Below are positions 22,712 to 32,833 of a DNA stretch of 64,000 nt, piece after piece. The DNA is taken from NCBI GenBank assembly GCA_014904845.1, contig MU119320.1, positions 1 through 64,000 of the forward strand. The letters are read 5' to 3'. The translations under genes and the position numbers were made by a program. Source of the DNA: Acephala macrosclerotiorum. Taxonomy: Eukaryota; Ascomycota; Leotiomycetes; Helotiales; Mollisiaceae. Positions within the stretch are counted from its first letter, which is position 1, and each line of letters starts with the position of its first letter. The notes below the pieces were generated by a model. The model was given only the letters and a program-made list of their open reading frames with translations, was not told where the DNA came from and searched no databases.

Positions 22712-25172
22712 ATGGATGGTCTTAGTGTAGCCGCAAATGTTATTGCTGTAATCGAGATCTCTGCAAAGATCTTTGAACTGTGTCAAACGTATGTCTCGGC
22801 GGTAAAGGAAGCTAGGAAGGATATCCAGCGCCTCCGAGACGGGGTAACATCTCTTCAAGATGTTATGACTGATATCAGAGATCTGGCTGAAGACTCAAGC
22901 TCATCTAGAAGATCAGTCTTCAGCCATCTCAATCAGCATAACGGGCCAGTACAACAGTGCGAGAGAGACTTGAGGAAGCTAGTGGCGCAGCTAGAGGTTG
23001 GAGATGGCGAGAATAAGATGAGGCAATTCGGTCTACGAGCGTTGAAGTGGCCGTTTTCAAGCAAAGACATTGACAAGCGCCTTCAAGTCATCAACGACCA
23101 TAAAGCGACATTCAATCTGGCGTTAACATCTGACCATTTGTGGGTTCCGTGCTATGATAGTCGGTAGTTCAAGCTAAAACTCATTAGTGCTCTTACTCGC
23201 ACCATCAAAGATGATATAGCAAGGCTAGCTATGGGTGAAGAGCGACGGAAAATCCGACATTGGCTATCATCGCCAGATCCATCTTCCAACCACAACGCTG
23301 CTTGCAAAGTACATCAAGCAACTACAGGGGAATGGTTTCTTAAGAGCGATGAATTTGAGGAATGGAAGATGACTTCTAGATCTTTTCTCTGGCTTCATGG
23401 CATTCGTAAGTAATCACATAAGCTAGGTTACTAATAGCTAATCGAAATATTTTAGCTGGCTGTGGGAAAAGTGTCCTTTGGTAATGATTCCACACAAAGA
23501 CCCAATGGGAAACTTATTAATTATATTCACAGTTCCACAGTTATTGAAGAAGTCAAGTCTCAATACAAGTCTAACCCTACCGTGGTAATCGCCTACTTTT
23601 ACTTCGACTTCAATGACACCGAGAAGCAGAGGCACGATAAATTTACACGCTCGCTAGTCGAGCAATTAGCCTGGCAGTCCGTGGAAGCTCTTGCTTGCCT
23701 ACAATCGCTATTCTCTCGCTGTCAAGACGGAAATCAGCAGCCAACACAAGACGCCCTTGAGTCAACCTTGCAGCAAATGCTGGGTGGGATTGAGGAGACA
23801 TTCATTATTCTTGATGCTTTGGACGAATGCAAGGAAAGAGAAGAACTCCTACTATTGCTAAAAACCCTCAATTCTTGGGGGACAAGAAAACTGCACATTC
23901 TTGCCACAAGTCGGAGGGAACGAGACATCGAAGAAACTCTCGAATCGTTAGTCACAAGCGAAATCTGCCTCCAGAGCGCCCTCGTCAATGTTGATATTCA
24001 TACTCACATTTCCGAACGACTCCGGAACGATTCAAAACTGAAACGCTGGCCTGCGAATGTGCGAAGAGAAATTGAGCAAACTCTGATAGATGGAGCGCAG
24101 GGAATGTACGTTAAACACTTTTCACATTTAATGTTCTTTAAAATGATTAACACTATTTTCAAGGTTTCGATGGGTTGTATGCCAACTAGAAGTGCTACGG
24201 AAATGTGTCAAAGTAGACGCTCTACGGAAAGCACTAAAGTCTCTACCGAAAACTCTAGATGAAACTTATGCTCGCATATTGGTCAATATCGATGAGGAAT
24301 ACAGTCAAGATGCATTCCGAATCCTCCAGTGGCTAGTCTATTCTGCTCGGCCACTTCGTATTGAAGAGGTGGCTGAGGTTCTTGCTATTGATACCAGCGA
24401 GTCGCGGTTTGATCCGGAGAACCGACTTCCAGAACCTCGAGACTTGTTGACCATTTGCTCTAGCTTGGTGACAATAGTAGCAAGAACGCCCCAAGACGGA
24501 ATCGGACCTCCTTATGAGACAACAGAGCTTAGGCTAGCTCATTTCTCTGTTAAAGAATACTTGATCTCTGATCGCATTCGAAATGGGATGGCATTCCAAT
24601 ATGACATACAATCAGGGGCCGAGGAACAAATCGCACAAACGTGTCTAAGTTACCTTCTCCATTTTCAAAAGGGCGTACTCACGTCTAAAAATGTGAATAC
24701 ATTTCCACTAGCTCTGTATGCGGCGGAACACTGGTGTCGTCATTTTCGAGCAATAAAGTATTCGGATCAGGCGACTAAGCTGGGCATGCAACTTTTCCAA
24801 AGAGACCCTTTTGAGAACTGGATTCGGCTCTTTAACACAGACCGGGCATGGGAAGGCACTGACATAGAAAGGACAAGCATTGTCTCTCCGTTATATTACG
24901 CATCACTAGAAGGTTTATTTAAGCTAGTTTCACTACTGCTTGAGAAAGGGGCCGATGTGAATGCCCAGGGCGGACACTACGGCAGCGCACTCCAAGCAGC
25001 TTCAGCTAATGGCCACGAGGCGATTGTAGCATTACTACTCGAGAAAGGGGCCGATGTGAATGCCCAGGGCGGACACTACGGCAGCGCACTCCAAGCAGCT
25101 TCAGCTAATGGCCACGAGGCGATTGTAGCATTGCTACTCGAGAAAGGGGCCTGGGCAGAGAACATTATTTAA
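22712..25172 (+). CDS. NACHT-ankyrin STAND (NLR-like) protein, with in-frame TAG
   Basis: Fungal NLR-like proteins act in non-self recognition and programmed cell death. Order: a helical fungal N-terminal domain (MDGLSVAANVIAVIEISAKI...), the NACHT domain, a helical region with LRLAHFSVKEYLISDRI, and C-terminal ankyrin repeats. Introns at 23406-23455, 23481-23532 and 24106-24163 assemble the P-loop HGIPGCGKSVLCSTVIEE; Walker B is FIILDALDECKE and the sensor-like site is LHILATSRRERD. The ankyrin part has two repeats from 99-bp units differing by one base, then a truncated third unit ending GAWAENII. A TAG at 23165-23167 interrupts the linker (CYDSR|stop|FKLKLISALTRTIKDD) in the frame that continues into NACHT. 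I found no intron that removes it while keeping frame, so this may be a null allele. Domain calls are firm; integrity is uncertain. Confidence 0.85.
24942..25172 (+). repeat. Near-identical 99-bp ankyrin repeat units
   Basis: Units 24942-25040 and 25041-25139 are identical except for one A/G difference close to the end, and a third begins at 25140 but diverges after 12 bases. Each encodes one ankyrin repeat (GADVNAQGGHYGSALQAA... then NGHEAIVALLLEK). Such high DNA identity between neighbouring repeats is typical of fungal NLR repeat arrays under concerted evolution, where copy number changes rapidly. Confidence 0.9.
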
Positions 25173-25666
25173 AAGAAGGGCGCGAATTAAATGAAGCGAT
25201 TGCTAATTAATAAGGTCTAATAAATTGACGACAGACTAAATGATTCGGTGGGAAGGTTGCAAATTTCCGAGGGAATAGGCCTAATCAAGGTCGATGTCAC
25301 ATTTTCATGAGTTTGATAATTTCAACATCGTATTTGTATCAAGTCCCATTTATATCCTATCGTGATTAAGTAATAACCACGAATTTCTTTACTCGTTCGT
25401 GGGAGGGCGGTTTCAGGGTGGCGGCGTGCGGAGCGCGCGCTACCTGCAGCTTACTACTTGCTGAGGCGGAAGGGGAAAGGCACGTCTATTCCTCGTTTGG
25501 AAAAGGGGTGTCACGTGCGTACAGTCTTTTTCTTGTCACGAATGTGCGGCCTAATTCAAAATGGTTTTCATTCTATGGTACGCAATCTAGCAGGCGATCT
25601 ATATCTATTGTTGCTTTCCCTGTTTCTATGACCCTAAGCTCGCTACTTTTTTCATCCCAGAAATCT
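25173..25666. other. Intergenic region
   Basis: Between the convergent ends of the NACHT gene and A2. A GC-rich patch at about 25405-25445 stands out but has no recognisable function. No further ankyrin units are detectable beyond 25172. Confidence 0.4.
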
Positions 25667-26256
25667 TTACAGTAGCAGTCCATACATAGCGGCAGCATAG
25701 TGCCACCCCATATTTTTCTTCCTCTGCTCCTTCCCTGCCTCTTGAAAGATGGAATGCAATCCCACGGCTATCAATTCTTCCATTTCAGACTTCTCTATCT
25801 GGAAAACGCAGAGGTAGATTGTTCTTAGATCATGCGGCGTATAGGAATTAATGTCGACAGCCCTCTGCTGCATTGAGAGTCCTTGGATTGCCTTTTCAAT
25901 GATCGCTACATTGGTTTTGTCCTTGAGCGTGGGTGAAGAAGGAGCAGCAGTAGAGGTAGTCTCATCCTTTAGAGGCCAAACAAAGGCAGGTGAGGATCGA
26001 ATGATAACTTTGATGACTTCAGCTTCCTTGGCAGTGAAGTATGGCGCGCTGATATGCATCTTGCTTGTCGTTTTCTCCAGTCTAGCCTTGGATTTTGTTT
26101 CTTTATTTGTTGCAGATCGTACATTAAGACCTTGAGTCGGTACCAGAGATCGGGTTTGGCTTTGAGGTCCTCGATTGTTGGTGTTTGCGCTTGGGTCGAC
26201 CGCATATCGAATTTTTGAGTAAACCTCTTCATCTTCGATTGTTGTTGAGTGACCAT
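25667..26256 (-). pseudogene. LWYRLK/PYFT family member A2, frame interrupted
   Basis: Paralog of A1 and A3. From the ATG at 26256 (MVTQQQSKMKRFTQKFD) the frame reads LKAKPDLWYRLKVLMYDL. Homology then continues in another frame as KSKARLEKTTSKMHISAPYFTAKEAEVI and later SYTPHDLRTIYLCVFQIEKSEMEELI. The frame change lies at about 26100-26125. Either a one-base indel broke the gene, or a 44-nt intron (GTCTTA...CCAAG) is spliced, which would join WYRLK to ARLEK in frame but delete a block that both paralogs keep as coding sequence. It is divergent from B1, with about 270 bp between the starts. Function unknown. Confidence 0.55.
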
Positions 26257-27401
26257 TGCGTTTTTGAGTCTATCTGGAGAGTACAAAGAGCGAGGTTTGG
26301 GCAGTGTTTATGTAGGTGTATGGTTGTAGTCGAAATTGCATTGTCAGATCACGTGGAGAGAAGGGAAGAGTTACTTCAATTTTCGACCCCCTTAAATGTT
26401 TGGATCAGACTAGATGTCTAGTGCAGTCCGATTCGAAATACACGTGGTTACTAATAGAAATCTCCACCAACTCACTATATCTTATATATTTTCAAGTCTT
26501 TTTCTTTCCTCTCAAACCGCTACCATGGACCCCGAACACAAGCACCCGCAAGCAAAACATCAAAAGCTTTGTTCCGAAAATCCCTCAATGCCCCAACAGG
26601 ATTCAATAATTCCATCCGCCAGCCTCTTTCACCCTCTAAGCTTACCGATACCACTACCACCTACCATTCCTCCACGCCCCATCTCGCCCCAATTCAGCGT
26701 CCCGAACCTTCATCTCCCACTGGACATCGTTATCAACGACGATATACACTCTGGCCGCCGCTCCGTCTCCCAAAACGTTTCCATCCTCCTTTCTGTTATG
26801 AAAAGCCTAAATACATACCACAGAATCGCCATCTACAACCTGCAGGCTCGATACCCCAATTCCACTCCTGGGGTAATCAACCAAGTAGTCAATCTCATCT
26901 CGCGCTCCATCGGCCTCCGTACGTATTCGCTTTCGATCTTTTTGTGTATCATTTATATACATACCCATGCAAGAGCGATTCTGGACAATTTTCGAGAGAT
27001 TGGAACAGCTTAGATTGGTTGGTGTAGAAGGGTTACTTGATGAAATGAATTTATTGCCTAGGGGAGAAGAAATCTGGGAGGATTTTCAGGTTACAGACAA
27101 ACCCGGAGGTAAGCCCACTTTCTCGGAGCGATAGTCCCCTTTCCCTTTGAAGTCATCGTTCCGAGAATCCGGAATATCCCAAGATTTGTGGAGCATTCTT
27201 CTCTCCATCCCTCCTTGAAGTGTTTAAAATAGGAATGCTAACTCTAAAATCCTGGGTGTAGCCCTGAAAGCACATCAAATCGTACTTGATGTTGCGAAGG
27301 TGCTAGGGGAGTATTTTGACTGGAGCTGGACAGATCTCGCCCCAATTTGCTATTTGGAAACAGGTTGTTATATCAACCTTCACCCCTATCGGATGTGGCT
27401 A

Positions 27402-27882
27402 CAGTAACGCGTCATGAGTCTGAGCCACTTAAGCGAAACGCGCCTAAAACGCGTGAATCGCGACTTAATCACTTTCAAAAAAAACTATATTCTAGCTTAT
27501 AAAATCTTACATCTTTTCGGTGCAAGATACTTTCGAACATAAGAAATTTTTCTATTTCTTTGAATTTTGTTTTATAATAAATGTTCTCGAGTAATAATTG
27601 TTTTAAAATGCTAAAGCGCGAGCGACTAGATTTTACATGTTAAATTGGCCGTTTTTCGGTTATTTTAGACACTTCTTATTCGATCGCTCGACATGCGAGC
27701 GCTATACCCACGGCCTAGAATCCCTTTAGAGACGAGAAATAACTCTTTAAAGCCTGTTTAGCGATGCAATTATTATATTTACACATGTTGTGGTTCTAAA
27801 GATATTGGTCTTAGAAAAGGAGGCAAAATGGCCATTTTTGGTGGGGTTTTCGCTTATGGCTCAGACTCTTGACGTGGCACTG
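27402..27882. mobile_element. MITE-like element with TIRs, inside a B1 intron
   Basis: About 481 bp between two TA dinucleotides (27400-27401 and 27883-27884). The ends form imperfect terminal inverted repeats of about 43 bp. They share GCTACAGT, GAGTCTGAGCCA and TAAGCGAAA on opposite strands (left about 27398-27441, right about 27842-27886). No coding capacity. A TA target duplication points to the Tc1/mariner-pogo superfamily, but only by inference. It lies wholly within an intron, so it is probably tolerated. Confidence 0.75.
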
Positions 27883-28093
27883 TAGCAACAATCATTGTTC
27901 GTTCCTCCAAAACATCAGATTTAGAAACGGTCCCGAATTGGATTTGGTGCGAAGGACTGCTTCCCCAAAAAGGGTTCAGAAAAATGAAGTGGCCGAAGCC
28001 TGGGTGGTGGGATAAAGATGCAAATGTCCCGTTACATCAAGGGATAGGGAAAACGAAGCAAATGCCGAGTTTCTTTTGGTTGCCAAAGGGGCT

Positions 28094-28114
28094 GGGGCGA
28101 GGGGCGAGGGGCGA
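28094..28114 (+). repeat. Three tandem GGGGCGA heptamers in coding sequence
   Basis: Units at 28094-28100, 28101-28107 and 28108-28114. Seven is not a multiple of three, so each gain or loss changes the reading frame of the B1 C terminus. With the present three copies the frame ends 50 bases later; with two it would continue into the conserved family tail. Confidence 0.8.
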
Positions 28115-28254
28115 GGAGGATGAAGAAAGCGAAGAGCGTTTTCACGAGGAATGTAGAGGAGTTTGAGGGGTTGTTTTGCGAATGGTTCGGTATTGAGAAG
28201 GATCAGTTGAAGTTGTGGAAAGAGGTGGGGAGGTTGAGCGGAGAGCGGAGATAG

Positions 28255-29061
28255 AGCAGGTGAATGTTCCTGGATAAGAGGGACATTCTTCTCCTCGGCA
28301 TATGGCGGATTTAAGTTTAAGATGGAGGTGAAATGTGACGGAAGGGCTCCAAACTTGTTAAAAGAAGGAGAGGTTTGAAGTTTAGCGATGGCTTGAAGAT
28401 GCCTCGAAACGGATTGCTTTACATTGAAACTGTGTTTTCGATGTCTTAGTTTGTCAAGGATAATTGAGGAGATTAGATTAGACTTAATTTTGCGTTTCAG
28501 GGGCAGTATCTTTCAAGAATTCGGGTATGACTAGGATGTTCCGGCAAGCGTTGGTCTGGTGGGTGACTGCAACGCTACGCCGAAAGTTAGAGAGGTACAT
28601 TCACGTGACCAAGGCCTTCCTCTTGATTTAGACAACCATGTCCCCTCTGATAAAATTCTTGATCTAAACTTCGTCATTTATGGATCCAACCCAGCTGCTT
28701 GATGTATATATCGTTATCTCTAACATCTTTTCTGTTTCTCATACCCCTCGCTTCGAAAATTTATCCCTTTTCTTCTCGGCTATCCACTCATCGTCATTAT
28801 TTTCAAACATTCGTGCCTTGTCCTTAAATTAAGACCGGAATTCCTCTTCTATGTATTTCGAACTAATCTTTGAACCAGAGGAAACAATATAAACATCGAC
28901 CACGAATATCTAGCAAACCAAAATCCCGCTACATACCCATATTAACGGTATCTTCAATGATCGTCGATGCGACAAGCGTCTCCAATCCCTCAGATACACA
29001 TAGAACCTGTGCATCTGTGTGGGCACCTTCAAAGCACGAATCCTCGCTGTCCCCAGTCTGG
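28255..29061. other. Intergenic region between B1 and B2 3' ends
   Basis: B1 (+) and B2 (-) converge here. No gene or repeat was recognised in this 800-bp stretch; part of it will be 3' untranslated sequence. Confidence 0.4.
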
Positions 29062-29968
29062 CTAGTTCAGCTTCTTCCTCAAACTCTTTTCTACATTCGG
29101 CTCTCCATGCAGGTCGTTCGTGGCCGGTTTCGCATGTTTCGACTCGATCTTGAAGAACCCGAAGAACAACTTTTCAAATCTGTCAAATTTGCTCCGGAAA
29201 ACGTTCTTCGCACATCCAACGGTGGCGTCATCCCTAAGCGTATGCGGAAGCCAGAAGAACGAAGGGGTCTCTTCGCCTTCTTCTCGTCGCACCGGAAGAT
29301 TCGCCCCAGTATCCTTCCAATCTCCTTTCGGAAAGTAAGCTCTCGGATCCATCTTCTCATTCGACCTCCTTCCAGTACTCTGATACTTCCCGTTCATTTC
29401 TTCATGCACCTCATCACGCAAATCCCGCTCATTCCTATCAAACAACCCGAAATATCTTAGCCGATCCAAAATCTCGCTGAAGTCTTTTGTGGTCGAAGAT
29501 CTCACGATGATCGTCGCAAGCCATATGCGAGGCGGGAGCAGATCTAAGAATTTCTTCTCAAGCTTCTCATTTTTGTTCAAGTATTGTAGTTCTTCTGTGG
29601 GAATCGGCCATCCATCAATATCTGTATCCTCCCGGGGTTCGAAGTCGAAGTATAACTCCAAACACTTCGCGATTTGGCGTATAGTATCCTCCTGGGTATG
29701 GGGGTACTGGCGGCGGCGACGGCGGTGTTTCGGCCTCTTCCGAATCAGAGTGGTTTTCGTCATAAGAGAGCTCGTCGTCTTTGGGAAGATGTTGCTCTCG
29801 GTTGCGCTGCTCTTGTAGACGTATGTCCGGCATATTTTGGGCTTGCAGAAATTCGTTTTGTAGATGGGAAGTGTTCAAAGCCAACGATGTCATCGTTAAC
29901 TTGAAGAGGTTCTGAGACAAGCTCAGGTATGAGGTATTTTGGCAACGCTAATGCCCTTGCAGTGACGA

Positions 29969-30794
29969 CCCTAGGAAACCACCCGTAGGAGAGATTCCCC
30001 TACGCCATAGGAGAATCGCTTTTATGGCCACAATTTTCTGATCAAATAAAAGCTTCGAAAGGTCTGATCGCAAGGTTTGTAGGGCTTGAAACTGCTTAAC
30101 TAGGCCCTTCGAACCGAACTATTTAAAGGACTAATCACAAAGCTCGAAAACACCCACTTTAAAGCCTTGTAGCACATTACTAGGGCCTGAAACTGCCTAA
30201 TAAGGCCTTCGAACCGTACTGCTCGAAAATACCCACTTTAAAGCCCTTGTAGCACATTACTAGGGCTTGAAACTACGTTAATGAACACATCGACATTTCG
30301 AAAGACAAGGGCCCTTACAAGTGCTTAAAAGCTTTTCGCTTAGCTGCGGATTTGAAAGATAAAATTTCTTTAAGTCCTTTTTTCTTCTTTCTTTCTTTAT
30401 ATTATATAAAGTGAGTTTCTTTTCTTTTTTCCCCTTTTCCTCTTTTTCTTTTTTCACGGCCTTTACTAACTTACAATAGATAAGATACTATAAGAGAGTT
30501 GGAAGGCTGGGAGATTGAGGGAGACTGTGAGACTGTGAGAAGGTGGGGAGTAAAATGACATTAGAGATCGCATTACGTAGTAATAAACTCTAAAACCAAC
30601 ACTCTGATTGTCTACTTGAGTCCGTGAGCTTTAAGTTTGTGCTTTCAATCCTACCTCCGTGAGTCTTATGCTTGTTGTAGATCTCCCGCACCCACTCTCT
30701 GACAGGTGGTCCGAGTTGGGCCCATCCCTGCCAACTGCCCTTTTGAGCAGTCTGTGCGTGTAGGAGAGATTCTCCTACGGGTGGTTTCCTAGGG
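29969..30794. mobile_element. 826-bp non-autonomous DNA transposon with TIRs and 3-bp target duplication
   Basis: The ends are inverted repeats beginning CCCTAGGAAACCACCCGTA and continuing GGAGA, essentially perfect over about 24 bp. They are flanked by a CGA direct duplication (29966-29968 and 30795-30797). A subterminal palindrome GTAGGAGA/TCTCCTAC lies just inside the right end. The interior has tandem repeats and a pyrimidine-rich stretch but no transposase. A 3-bp duplication occurs in PIF/Harbinger-like and some CACTA-like elements; the superfamily is not settled. It interrupts a coding exon of B2. Confidence 0.85.
30070..30276. repeat. 79-bp tandem repeat inside the transposon
   Basis: Copies at 30142-30220 and 30221-30276 (incomplete), plus a partial copy at about 30070-30120. 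They share GCTCGAAAA, CCCACTTTAAAGCC, TTGTAGCACATTACTAGGGC and TTGAAACT. Internal tandem repeats are common in fungal MITEs. Confidence 0.75.
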
Positions 30795-31189
30795 CGAATC
30801 CAGATTCTTCGAGAAAGAGGAAGACTTCGAAGAACCGTTGTTGAATCAGGGTGTTGATGCAGATAGCGCATAGATTCATTGGAGTGGATATCTTATCGGG
30901 CGACCATTTCTGGTTGATAGCATCTTTGACGATGAGCTGGATATTTGAGTTATTGGATTCTGGTTCAATGAGTGAGGCGGAGGAGAGGGAGGATGCGTGG
31001 TGGGGGTTGAGGTTTTCGATGAGGAATGTGAGAAGGGGTGTTGATGGAGTCTTAGTTGTGTGCTTATACGGTGAGACTTTGCGAGGTAGAGTGAGGTCGA
31101 GAGGAGGGGGCCCCTGATTATAGTAGTCTTGGTTGTTTTTCTGGCGTTTCGAGTGCGAGGGATTGTCTCTGAATTGCCGCTTCTGCCAT

Positions 31190-31735
31190 GATGTTGGGAG
31201 TGGTCAAAGGAATGTGTGAACGAACAACTGACTGACAGATGTGAGAAGACTTGAATATAGTTTCGGCGAGTGAGCAATACTAAAATATATTGGAAGGTGT
31301 GAAGAGAGATTTATGATGTTACGCTGATCGGGAAATAGACTGCTTGGAAACAAGGACTTGGTCACGAGGATCCGTTCAATTTGAATCAAAATGTATGACC
31401 CTCATCTCTCGAGCACCATCTCAATGTGAAATGAACCTAGTTTCTTTCTATCTTTCTAGACCGGATAGCGTTACTTCCCACCCATAGACCTTTCACTTCA
31501 GGAAATCTACTAGCGAGAGAGGGACAATTCAGAGGACTAAAGACTAGTATCGAATTCACAGTCTATTCCAAGTCGCTACATATTTCTTCGCAGATCTTGA
31601 TATCATCGCATTTCTTCAACTACATTCGGAGAACCATACGATTAGCCAGGATTCAATACAAATCATAACATACAACAACACAGCCAAATTCTTCTCATCC
31701 CGCATTTCTCCCTCTACTCCAATCAATCTCAGCAT
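31190..31735. other. Intergenic region A3 to B2
   Basis: Both flanking genes are on the minus strand, so this is the B2 upstream region and the A3 downstream region. No element recognised. Confidence 0.4.
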
Positions 31736-32269
31736 TCAACAACTTTTCTTCCCCTTCTTATTAGATCGCTTTTGCTTCATATTCTTCCTCTCCTTCTCAA
31801 TCTCCCTAGGATTACCCCGTTCCCTCTCCAGCCCACTCCCCACCAACCTATCACCAAACACCCCATCCCCAAATTCCCACCCCTCAACCCCAAACACCGT
31901 CCCATAAACCTCCGCCAACCCAAATTCCCTCCCTTCCCTCCTCTTCACCTTCTTGCTCTCGCTCAAAAACAGCAAGAACGTTTCTTCAATCGCTTTTTGG
32001 ACTGTTGTTTTCTTCTTTTCACTACTCTCATCGCCTCGATCCTTCTTTGAGTGGGTTGGCACAATGACAAGGGTAGATAAAATCCGAGCGTGTTCAGAAG
32101 ATGTAAAATATGGTGCTCGAGGTAGGTACTCGGTCATGGCTGTGATTTCGTGGACGCGTGCTGCGGCGTCTTGATCCAAGTGCGCGATGCGGAGGTCGTG
32201 GATTAAGTGTTTGAGTCTGTACCAGAGATCGGTGTCTTTTCTTAGGTCTTGGAGAGTGTTGGTTTGCAT
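31736..32269 (-). CDS. LWYRLK/PYFT family protein A3 (uncharacterised)
   Basis: Intact single-exon gene of 177 residues: MQTNTLQDLRKDTDLWYRLK, then HLIHDLRIAHLD, LPRAPYFTSSEHARILSTLV and, after a charged loop, FGLAEVYGTVFGVEGWEF. The C terminus is strongly basic (MKQKRSNKKGKKSC). It matches A1 and A2 in block order and spacing. The basic tail could bind nucleic acid or act as a nuclear signal; that is a guess. It precedes B2 on the same strand, whereas A2 is divergent from B1, so A and B genes are neighbours in two places. Family not recognised. Confidence 0.65.
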   Translation of the reverse strand: MQTNTLQDLRKDTDLWYRLKHLIHDLRIAHLDQDAAARVHEITAMTEYLPRAPYFTSSEHARILSTLVIVPTHSKKDRGDESSEKKKTTVQKAIEETFLLFLSESKKVKRREGREFGLAEVYGTVFGVEGWEFGDGVFGDRLVGSGLERERGNPREIEKERKNMKQKRSNKKGKKSC

Positions 32270-32833
32270 TTTGTAACTTTGTTTGAAATAGTAGTGGCGA
32301 GCTTGATTGATCGATGTTGTTGTATTCGAGGGAGAAGGGATGATGAATAGTTGTGAGATGGTTATTTATGTTAGTGGTGTAGTTGAGATTGTAATCTTGG
32401 GCTACTGGGTTTTGGAGCGGAAGGGGAGTCATCTCTATGTTATGTTTCTGAGTTGCGACCAGAATGACTTCATCTGCTTGGGAGATTTGGATATGGACCG
32501 AGAGCCTGGGCAAGCCCAAGCCCGACCAAAATGAACCTCGAAGTTTCGAAGGACCCAGCTGGCACATGATCAATCTCCTTGCCACGGACTGTACTCTCTT
32601 GTCGCAGGACCTTCCCTCATTAATACATTTGAAGTCTCGGTGCGGTGTCTGTACTAGCATCGCCACTGCATAGAAAGAATTCTTGGGCTGATAAACACTA
32701 AGAAAAGTAGAAGCAGAGGTCAGAAAGGACATACTTCGAATTCAAATTCAAATTTAATGGGTATATTAACACGCAAAACACTTCTCTATACTCCTCTAGC
32801 CGATCCTCTAGCTGATCCCCTACTCTCACCCAG
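32270..32833. other. Intergenic region
   Basis: Between the start of A3 and the 3' end of the glycosyltransferase gene, both on the minus strand. No gene supported. Confidence 0.4.

Larger units (their letters stand above)
26525..28254 (+). pseudogene. PSFFWLP family member B1, with MITE in an intron and a 7-bp repeat frameshift
   Basis: Start ATG at 26525 (MDPEHKHPQAKHQ). Exons 26525-26918, 26974-27108, 27262-27363 and 27919 onward join in one frame: a Pro-rich N terminus (SLPIPLPPTIPPRPISPQ), helical RFWTIFERLEQLRLVGVEG, ALKAHQIVLDVAKVLGEYF, then LETVPNWIWCEGLL and QMPSFFWLPKG. The last intron is 555 nt because a transposable element sits in it; without that it would be 72 nt. In the last exon three tandem GGGGCGA units put the frame into an early stop (28166). 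Homology to B2 resumes in the next frame (AKSVFTRNVEEFEGLFCEWF) and ends at 28254, so two units would restore the family frame. Unknown family, no catalytic motif visible. It could be a functional gene with a shortened C terminus. Confidence 0.55.
29062..31189 (-). pseudogene. PSFFWLP family member B2, split by a transposon and frameshifts
   Basis: Paralog of B1. The C-terminal part (29062 to about 29700) is open and aligns with B1: EDTIRQIAKCLELYFDF, then GDWKDTGANLPV, TPSFFWLP and VFRSKFDRFEKLFFGFFKIE. The N-terminal part lies beyond a transposon: start ATG at 31189 (MAEAAIQRQSLALETPEK), later STPLLTFLIENLNPHH and FFEVFLFLEESGF. Removing the element (29969-30794) and one CGA duplicate joins GF to VTARALALPKYLIPELV in frame. 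Two more breaks are visible: near an A5 run at about 31127, where the start frame leaves the downstream frame, and near a C5 run at about 29708, before EDTIRQ. A short intron could explain the second one. Probably a dead gene; function of the family unknown. Confidence 0.6.
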
